Assembly: GCA_007693785.1 (NCBI GenBank)
Contig: RECY01000016.1
Coordinates: 1 to 51,091 of the forward strand
Length of the DNA stretch: 51,091 nucleotides
Source of the DNA: Phycisphaerales bacterium
GTDB lineage: Bacteria > Planctomycetota > Phycisphaerae > Phycisphaerales > UBA1924
Direction of reading: 5' to 3'
Part shown: positions 45,945 to 51,091 of the stretch, in pieces
How positions within the stretch are numbered: the stretch's first letter is position 1
How the letters are laid out: every line of letters starts with the position of its first letter
Program-made: the position numbers and the translations under genes
Notes under the pieces: generated by a model
Told to the model about the DNA's origin: nothing
What the model saw: only the letters and a program-made list of their open reading frames with translations
The model's database searches: none

Positions 45945-46101
45945 AAGGCACTAGGGACTAGGCATTGGGCACTAGCCGGATGGTGCTGCGAACGCTCCTG
46001 AACAATCAAATCAACCTAGAAAAACACACCAAACCCGGCACAGAGCCCTCATGCCCAATCCCCTCTCCTCCTAGTGCCTAGTGCCCAATGCCTAGTGCCT
46101 T
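45945..46101. repeat. Inverted pair of heptamer-repeat arms
   Basis: The 164-bp gap between the GAF-HlyD and M50 genes is bounded by two arms made of 7-base units. The right arm (46071-46101) reads CTAGTGC, CTAGTGC, CCAATGC, CTAGTGC, CTT. The left arm (45945-45975), reversed, reads CTAGTGC, CCAATGC, CTAGTCC, CTAGTGC, CTT. They share a 19-base block and can form a long stem around about 95 bases. The left arm lies 5 bases upstream of the M50 ATG and the right arm 2 bases after the GAF-HlyD stop. Between the arms the sequence is AT-richer with no gene. Such a stem may control expression or mark a small mobile repeat. Confidence 0.75.
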
Positions 46102-46103
46102 CC

Positions 46104-48143
46104 TCACCACCACAGCCACAGGCGCAGCGTGTCCACGACACGCCGGGCGCCGATCTCCGCCAGCGTGCGCTCGCCCGTGTCGAGCTTGCACAGCCCTTCC
46201 ATGCCGGGGCGCATCCACGCCGCCGAGCCGTCGAGCGTCGCGTGCACCTCAAACGTGTTCCCACCCTCGCTCGGCGTCGCCAACGGCACCACACGCTCCA
46301 CCGTCATCGGGAACCGCCGCCCCGGATACGCCTTCGTCGCGACGCTCCCCGACTGGCCCAGCGACACCAGCCCGATGTCCCGGTCGTCCACCCGCGCCAC
46401 AACCCGCATCTGGTCCAGCGGCGCGATCTCAAAGAGCGCCTGCCCGAGTTCCACCGCGCTCCCACGTACGTCCCGCACGTCCCCCGCGAGGATCGTCCCC
46501 GCGATCGGCGCGCGCACGGTCGCGTCCTCGATCCGCTGCTCCAAGAGCGCCAACCGCGCCCGCGACTGCTCCGCCCGCGCGTCGGCCTGCTGCGCCTCGC
46601 CCAGCTTCCGCTCGCGCGACGCCTGGTCCCGCTCGGTCTCGGCCGTCCGCAGCTGCGCCCGCGTGTCGATCGCCTGCAGGCGCAGCTCCGTTGTGTCCAG
46701 CACCAGCAGCACGTCCCCCGCCTCGACGAGCGCCCCCGCCTCGATCCCCTCGGGCACCTCGGAAATAATCCCGCTGAACGGCACGCTCACGGTCCGCCGC
46801 TCGATCGGGCGCAGCTCCACCGGCGCCTCGATCCGGTACTCCGCCTTCACCACCAGTATCGCCGTCACCAGCGCGATCGCCGCGACGCCCAGCAGCTTCC
46901 ACGCCGTATGGCGCGGCCCCACCGCCCACGCCCCCGTCGCCAGCGCCGAATCCCATCCGCGCAGCGCCACGTTCCGGTCATCGCTCCGCCGAATCCGCAA
47001 CACCGGCGCGACCAGGTCCATCACCGCCTGCAACAGCTCCACAAGATTCGCGTCGAGCGCCGGCCCCTGACGAGCCCCCGCACCCGCGCTCGCACCCGAC
47101 GCCCCGCCGCCGAGCTCCACCGTCAGCACGCCGACCACGTCCTCCCCCGCCCGCAGCGGCACGCTCGCGACCCGCAGCTGCGCGTCGCCCGACGCCAGCG
47201 CCTTGTGCGCGTGCACCACCGCCTGGCTCAGCAGCACATCCGCCGGCTCGCCCGTGCCCGACCCGCTCACATCCTCCGACCCAGCCGACCCCGTGTCCCG
47301 CTCCGGCGGCGGGGGATACAGCACCGCCTGCTCCTGGTCCAGGCACTCGTCCATCGCCGCCTCGAGCCCGCGCACCATCGCCATGCGTCGATCCACGTGC
47401 TCGGTGTCGCTCAGCGCGACGAGCTTCACCCGCTCGCCCTCGCCGCGACGCCCGAGCCCGTGCGTCCAGCCGAGCGCGACGCGGTCGAGCTGCAACTGTC
47501 GCATCAGGTCGTTCGCGGCCTGCATCGCCGCGCCCTTGAACGTCGGCGCGTTGTTGATCGACGCGATCAGCCGGGCCGCCAGGTCGAGCGCCGCCCCCGC
47601 CGAGCGGAGGCGCCCGAGCTGTTGATGGGCCGCGTGCGTGTGGACATAGCCCGCGAGCACCTCAACGAGCGCCAGCGTCGCGCTCAGCGCCTGCGGGCTC
47701 CGCGCGTCGAGCGCCAGCACCACGACCGGCACCGGCCCGCCCGCGCCCGACCCGCCGAACCCGATCGGCAGCCCCACCAGGTACCCGCTCGGCCCGCTCG
47801 TGTAGTACGCCGCCCCGCCCCCCTCGCCATCCTCCACACCGAAGACGCGCGACGCACCCCGCTCGGCCGCCGAACGCGCGGCCGACAGCGTGTCGCGATC
47901 CGCCGCCACGCCCGACGCCCCGGGCTCGGTCGGCCACGCGAACACCGCACGCGGCTCCGCCACCACGCCCTCGCCCGAACCCGCCGGCACGACCACCAGC
48001 GTCGCCCGACGCGCCCCCGACACCTGCCCCAGCACCGACGCCAACCGACGCAGGAACGACATGTCGTCCCCCGCCGGTCGCGCCAGCTCCGCGACCACAC
48101 GCCCCCACTCCGGCGTCTTCAGCTTCGACGACACGTCGTTCAA
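46104..48143 (-). CDS. GAF-like domain / membrane helix / HlyD adaptor fusion
   Basis: The first 370 residues contain two GAF-like modules: about 28-170, FLRRLASVLGQVSGARRATL; and about 185-345, LIASINNAPTFKGAAMQAAN with VASVPLRAGEDVVGVLTVEL. One membrane helix follows (about 413-433, AWKLLGVAAIALVTAILVVK). The rest is an HlyD-type adaptor with lipoyl halves (VPFSGIISEVPEGIEAGALV; VRAPIAGTILAGDVRD) and a coiled coil between. The order suggests a cytoplasmic sensor joined across the membrane to a periplasmic adaptor. TTG at 48143 overlaps the previous stop as TTGA; GTG at 48134 is the alternative. Length 679 residues. It is followed by the heptamer repeats and the M50 gene. Confidence 0.85.
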   Translation of the reverse strand: MNDVSSKLKTPEWGRVVAELARPAGDDMSFLRRLASVLGQVSGARRATLVVVPAGSGEGVVAEPRAVFAWPTEPGASGVAADRDTLSAARSAAERGASRVFGVEDGEGGGAAYYTSGPSGYLVGLPIGFGGSGAGGPVPVVVLALDARSPQALSATLALVEVLAGYVHTHAAHQQLGRLRSAGAALDLAARLIASINNAPTFKGAAMQAANDLMRQLQLDRVALGWTHGLGRRGEGERVKLVALSDTEHVDRRMAMVRGLEAAMDECLDQEQAVLYPPPPERDTGSAGSEDVSGSGTGEPADVLLSQAVVHAHKALASGDAQLRVASVPLRAGEDVVGVLTVELGGGASGASAGAGARQGPALDANLVELLQAVMDLVAPVLRIRRSDDRNVALRGWDSALATGAWAVGPRHTAWKLLGVAAIALVTAILVVKAEYRIEAPVELRPIERRTVSVPFSGIISEVPEGIEAGALVEAGDVLLVLDTTELRLQAIDTRAQLRTAETERDQASRERKLGEAQQADARAEQSRARLALLEQRIEDATVRAPIAGTILAGDVRDVRGSAVELGQALFEIAPLDQMRVVARVDDRDIGLVSLGQSGSVATKAYPGRRFPMTVERVVPLATPSEGGNTFEVHATLDGSAAWMRPGMEGLCKLDTGERTLAEIGARRVVDTLRLWLWW

Positions 48144-49165
48144 CGCCCGCCCCCAGCGCCCGAGCCGACCTCACGATCCGCGAGCCCCAGCGCCGAGTGC
48201 ATATCCCCCGAAGGCTCCGTGAACCGCACCCACACCCGCAGCCCCGGCGGCAGACCTTCCGGGTTCTCAACCTCCACCCGCACACGACGGCTCCGGCTCG
48301 CGTAATCCGCCACCGGGCTCACCTCGATGATCCGACCCTCCAGCACCCCGCGACGCTCCGGCGAATCCACAAGCACCCACGCCGAATCACCCGCCGACAG
48401 ACCCAGGCGGATCGTGTCGGCCGCCGGTGCCGGCACGTCGATCCACAACGGATCGATCGAGACCACACGCACCGCCGGCTGCGCCCGGTCGATCGAACGA
48501 CCCAGCTCCACGCCCACCTCTTCCACGATCCCGTCGAACGGCGCCACGATCCGGAGCTGCTCCAGCAACGCCTCCGCCTGCTCCAGACGCACCCGCTCCA
48601 GGTCCTGATTCAGCTTCGCGCTCTCGACGTCGATCCGGGCCGTCTCCATGGACAGGCGCGAACGGTCCAGCTCAAACTGGCTCCCACCCCCGCGGTCGAA
48701 CGCCTCCAGCGTGCTCTCGAACTCCACCACCGTCAGGTCCGCCGCCTTCTGCGCCCGCTCGACCTGCAACGCGCTCTCGGCCCGCAAACGCGTCTGCTTC
48801 ACGATCGCGATCTGCTCCGCGTCGTTCCCGCGGATCAGCAGCTGCCCCTGCGACACGAGCTCCCCGCCCCGGACCAAGATCTCCACCACGCTCGTCGGCG
48901 CGTTGAAGCCCATGACCGAATCGCGGCTCGGCTTGGTAAACGTCTGCACGCCCTCGAACGGCCGGGCCCACGCGCTCCCGTCCGGGTCGAACCGCGCCCG
49001 CTCGTCGGAGCCGAGCCCGGGCTGACCGCTCGCGATCGGTGACATCGCCGCCAGCCCGCACGCCGCGAGAGCCATCGCCCCCGCCGCCACGGCCGACCAC
49101 CGACGAACCCCCGGAGCCCGAACGCCCCGCCCGCTTGCTGTCTGTGTGCGCATCATCCCGATCAT
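48140..49165 (-). CDS. HlyD/RND-type periplasmic adaptor protein
   Basis: The 341-residue protein starts with a signal sequence (SAVAAGAMALAACGLAAMSP). It is an adaptor of the HlyD/MFP type: barrel-sandwich halves VVEILVRGGELVSQGQLLIR and LRIVAPFDGIVEEVGVELGR, a long coiled coil (about 110-195) between them, and beta-barrel parts (DSAWVLVDSPERRGVLEGRI). It would bridge inner-membrane parts to the outer membrane. It is the first gene of the minus-strand cluster; the next gene overlaps by 4 bp. ATG at 49165 (MIG) or 49156 (MMRT) is possible. Upstream lie a small palindrome and a repeat element. Confidence 0.85.
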   Translation of the reverse strand: MIGMMRTQTASGRGVRAPGVRRWSAVAAGAMALAACGLAAMSPIASGQPGLGSDERARFDPDGSAWARPFEGVQTFTKPSRDSVMGFNAPTSVVEILVRGGELVSQGQLLIRGNDAEQIAIVKQTRLRAESALQVERAQKAADLTVVEFESTLEAFDRGGGSQFELDRSRLSMETARIDVESAKLNQDLERVRLEQAEALLEQLRIVAPFDGIVEEVGVELGRSIDRAQPAVRVVSIDPLWIDVPAPAADTIRLGLSAGDSAWVLVDSPERRGVLEGRIIEVSPVADYASRSRRVRVEVENPEGLPPGLRVWVRFTEPSGDMHSALGLADREVGSGAGGGR

Positions 49166-49241
49166 ACGGGCCCCACCCCGCTCCCGTTCCAAACCGGTGG
49201 CACAGGTCCCCGACCTGTGGCTCTCGTGACGACCCCAGCAA

Positions 49242-49387
49242 GGTGCCATGGAAACGCGGAGCCCCAACGGGGCGCAGCTTTTCCATGCCGAGCACAGGAC
49301 AGCCTTGCTCCCAAAGAACAAGCCCACACGGCCCGCACGAAAACCCGGAAAAGCTCCGCCGCAGCGGCTCCGCGTTTCCGGGGCACC
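49242..49387. repeat. Palindromic repeat element, copy 1
   Basis: This 146-bp element has near-perfect 22-bp terminal inverted repeats (GGTGCCATGGAAACGCGGAG at the left, two mismatches to the reversed right end). It contains two hairpins. The left has arms CATGGAAA / TTTTCCATG closed by GCCCC-AAC-GGGGC. The right has arms CCCGGAAAAGCTCCGCCG / CGGCTCCGCGTTTCCGGG. Copy 2 is at 50806. Just upstream a smaller imperfect palindrome, CACAGGTCCCCGACCTGTGG, lies at 49201-49220. The rest of the gap 49166-49540 shows no gene, except the promoter and leader expected for the aminotransferase. Confidence 0.82.
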
Positions 49388-49540
49388 AGAACAGGATCGC
49401 CCGCCACTCCACCCAGACCACGCCCCGAACACGCTCGCCCCACAGGCCGACAGACCCCGGCGCTCGCGCTATCGTTCTCGAATCGATCCGGGCCGCCCCT
49501 CCCCACCGCGGCCCCCCACACGCACGGAGGAGCCCATCCC

Positions 49541-50731
49541 GTGACCCAAGCCAGCACCACCGCCCCCACCATCAATCAGGTCCCCTTCATGGCCGTCGGC
49601 CTCGACCGCGCCGACATCGACGCCGCACACGCCGTGCTCGAGTCCGGCATGCTCCGCGCCGCCACCCGCTGCGCCGAACTCGAACAACGCTTCGCCACCA
49701 TCTCCGACGCCAAGCACGCCCTCACCTGCGCCAACGGCACCTGCGCCCTCCAGCTCGCCTACGAACCCCTCTTCCAGCCCGGCGACGAGGTCCTCGTCCC
49801 CGCATGGACCTATATCGCCACCGCCAGCATGCTCGTCGCCCGCGGCTGCCAGCCCGTCTTTTGCGACGTGCACGCCGACACCTTCCAGATCGACGTCGAT
49901 GACGCCGCCCGGCGCATCACCCCCCGCACCCGCGGCATCGCATGCACCCACCTCTACGGCATCCCCGCCGACGTCCACGCCGTCCAGAACCTCGCCGGCG
50001 CGCACAACCTCAACGTTGTCTACGACGCCGCCCAGGCCCACCTCGCGACCGTCGACCACAACGGCACGCAGACCGGCATCGGCGCGTTCGGTGATGCCGT
50101 GACGTACTCGTTCTACGCCACCAAGAACCTCGGCACCGGCGAGGGCGGGCTCATCTCCACCAACGACGACGACCTCGCCCGCAAGATCGCTCTCCTCCGC
50201 TCCCACGGCGAGACCGACAAGTACCTCCACGAGTCCGTCGGCTACAACTACCGCATGAACGACATCACCGGCGCGATCGGGTGCAGCAAGCTCGACCGCC
50301 TGCCGGGCGAGACCGACACCCGGCGCGCCAGCGCCGACCGCTATGCCGAGATCCTGAGCACCATCGAAGGCCTCGAAGCCCCGACCCCCACCAAGGGCTC
50401 CCGCCCCGCGTGGCACCTCTACGTCGTCAAGCTCGACACGGACCGCTTCACCTGCACCCGCGACGAGTTCTGCGACGCGCTCAAGGGCGAGGGCGTCCCC
50501 ACCGCGATCCACTACCCCCGCTCCCTCACACGCCAACCCGCCTTCAAGACCCACGTCGACAAGAACGCCGAGCTGTTCCAAGCGATGGGCGCCGCCGGCG
50601 CCCACCCCACCACCAGCGACGAACTCAGCCGCCGCGTCTTCGCGCTCCCCATGCACCACAAGCTCACCGACGCCCACTTCGACCAGATTGAACAAGCCCT
50701 GCGCCAGACCGCCGCCCGCTTCGCCCGTTGA
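49541..50731 (+). CDS. DegT/DnrJ/EryC1/StrS family PLP aminotransferase
   Basis: The 396-residue PLP enzyme has the family signatures: CANGTCALQLAYEPLFQPGD, EVLVPAWTYIATASMLVARG, the Asp of VVYDAAQAHLA, the PLP lysine in SFYATKNLGTGEGGLIST, and NYRMNDITGAIGCSKLDRL near residue 245. These enzymes aminate keto-sugars for surface polysaccharides or lipid A-type sugars, or cyclise amino sugars. The product here is unknown, but a role in cell-surface glycan synthesis is likely. GTG at 49541 follows GGAGG at 10 bases. It is flanked by the two palindromic repeats. Confidence 0.93.
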   Translation: MTQASTTAPTINQVPFMAVGLDRADIDAAHAVLESGMLRAATRCAELEQRFATISDAKHALTCANGTCALQLAYEPLFQPGDEVLVPAWTYIATASMLVARGCQPVFCDVHADTFQIDVDDAARRITPRTRGIACTHLYGIPADVHAVQNLAGAHNLNVVYDAAQAHLATVDHNGTQTGIGAFGDAVTYSFYATKNLGTGEGGLISTNDDDLARKIALLRSHGETDKYLHESVGYNYRMNDITGAIGCSKLDRLPGETDTRRASADRYAEILSTIEGLEAPTPTKGSRPAWHLYVVKLDTDRFTCTRDEFCDALKGEGVPTAIHYPRSLTRQPAFKTHVDKNAELFQAMGAAGAHPTTSDELSRRVFALPMHHKLTDAHFDQIEQALRQTAARFAR

Positions 50732-50805
50732 ATCCCTCCGAACGAGCCGCGACCGTAAGGGAGCGGTTTCCGGAAGTGTTCAACACCACGCGTCAATGAC
50801 AGACC

Positions 50806-50942
50806 GGTGCCATGGAAACGCGAAGCCGACCGCCGCGGTCGGCGCAGCTTTTCCATGACGGGCACGGACAGCCTGCGAGCACGCGAGGCGAAGAAGTCCC
50901 GGAAAAGCTCCGCCGAAGACGGCTCCGCGTTTCCGGGGCACC
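50806..50942. repeat. Palindromic repeat element, copy 2
   Basis: This 137-bp copy has the same termini and two-hairpin plan as the element at 49242. The inner stem of the left hairpin is changed to GCCGACC-GCC-GCGGTCGGC, still self-complementary, while copy 1 has GCCCC-AAC-GGGGC. The right hairpin keeps GCCG/CGGC with a different loop. The middle part differs in length and sequence. Conserved pairing with changed bases suggests that structure matters. The 70 bp between the aminotransferase stop and this element contain nothing recognised. Confidence 0.82.
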
Positions 50943-50972
50943 GGAGCATCGCTCCCCTCTCCAACCCTCGGT

Positions 50973-50992
50973 GGGACGGGCGTCCCGCCCGT
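50973..50992. repeat. Short GC-rich palindromic repeat
   Basis: The sequence GGGACGGGCGTCCCGCCCGT has a 7-bp stem (ACGGGCG/CGCCCGT) around TCC. It lies just after the stop of the partial gene at 50995 (minus strand), where it could act as a weak terminator. Similar palindromes are widespread in some high-GC genomes and give spurious short reading frames. Confidence 0.5.
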
Positions 50993-50994
50993 GT

Positions 50995-51091
50995 CTACCC
51001 AATCTCCTCTTCCCCAACCCCACCCCGAGCCTCCAACCACACGCACCCCTCCCCCACAACCTCCCCCGCACACCCCGCCGGCACCAGCACC
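50995..51091 (-). CDS. C-terminal end of a truncated gene at the window edge
   Basis: A frame enters from the right edge and ends at a TAG (50997-50995). It gives VLVPAGCAGEVVGEGCVWLE followed by ARGGVGEEEIG. The VLVPAG opening looks like the last strand of a cupin-like or phosphomannose-isomerase-like end, but 31 residues are too few to assign a family. The codon pattern favours this frame over the others. Confidence 0.4.
   Translation of the reverse strand, partial: VLVPAGCAGEVVGEGCVWLEARGGVGEEEIG

Noticed and set aside
45945-46101. CRISPR-like short repeats
   Set aside because: The units are 7 bases, contiguous and in inverted arms, with no regular spacers.
49242-49387. Short protein-coding frames through the palindromic element
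   Set aside because: Frames through both copies are by-products of the repeat; no ribosome site or signal supports them.

Overview
The window is about 51 kb of very GC-rich DNA that looks like a planctomycete chromosome, most likely class Phycisphaerae. Four things point there: two secreted proteins ending in PEP-CTERM sorting signals (PxPG, hydrophobic stretch, RRRR), a prepilin-like protein with the [20 protein letters not shown] leader, an HU protein with a long Lys/Ala-rich N-terminal tail, and a type II secretion secretin/ATPase pair beside many lipoproteins. No rRNA, tRNA, CRISPR array, phage or transposase gene was seen. Taxonomy is inferred from gene content only.

Left part (1-13.3 kb). 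After a truncated gene and a secreted hypothetical protein comes a clear cobalamin riboswitch (about 1589-1900). It sits ahead of a translationally coupled pair: a dockerin-tailed beta-propeller protein and a prepilin-like protein. A decayed stretch follows (relic PEP-CTERM gene start, orphan STAS end of a SulP transporter). Next are a HAF-repeat PEP-CTERM protein, a thioredoxin-like lipoprotein, YicC, SecG, a DUF4190/GspG-like protein, a zinc alcohol dehydrogenase and two divergent lipoproteins.

Middle (13.3-41.7 kb). An AT-richer GNAT gene interrupts the GC-rich background. Then come an iron/cobalamin-type ABC ATPase, an NDUFA9-like reductase, RNase R, a BtuF-like binding protein without signal peptide, GspD and GspE, a 2-hydroxyacid dehydrogenase, an EEP-family hydrolase, HU, a large HExxH metalloprotease, a glutamate-carboxypeptidase-like M28 peptidase, a ThiF-like E1 enzyme, DinB, a metallo-beta-lactamase-fold hydrolase, a cupin, a coiled-coil membrane protein, ThiS and ThiG, a second PEP-CTERM protein and CinA. 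ThiF, ThiS and ThiG would supply the sulfur-carrier branch of thiamine thiazole synthesis.

Right part (41.7-51 kb). The most interesting locus is a four-gene minus-strand cluster (49165 down to 41750). In transcription order it encodes an HlyD-type adaptor, a GAF/membrane/HlyD fusion, a PqqD-like/M50 site-2-protease/HlyD fusion, and a short SecA paralog that keeps the ATPase motor but lacks most of the helical scaffold and two-helix finger. Two junctions are 4-bp overlaps. The third is a 164-bp gap bounded by inverted heptamer repeats. No ABC or RND pump or TolC is encoded alongside, so this may be an uncharacterised envelope export or peptide-handling system. A DegT/DnrJ/EryC1/StrS aminotransferase follows, between two copies of a palindromic repeat whose inner stems differ in sequence but keep their pairing.
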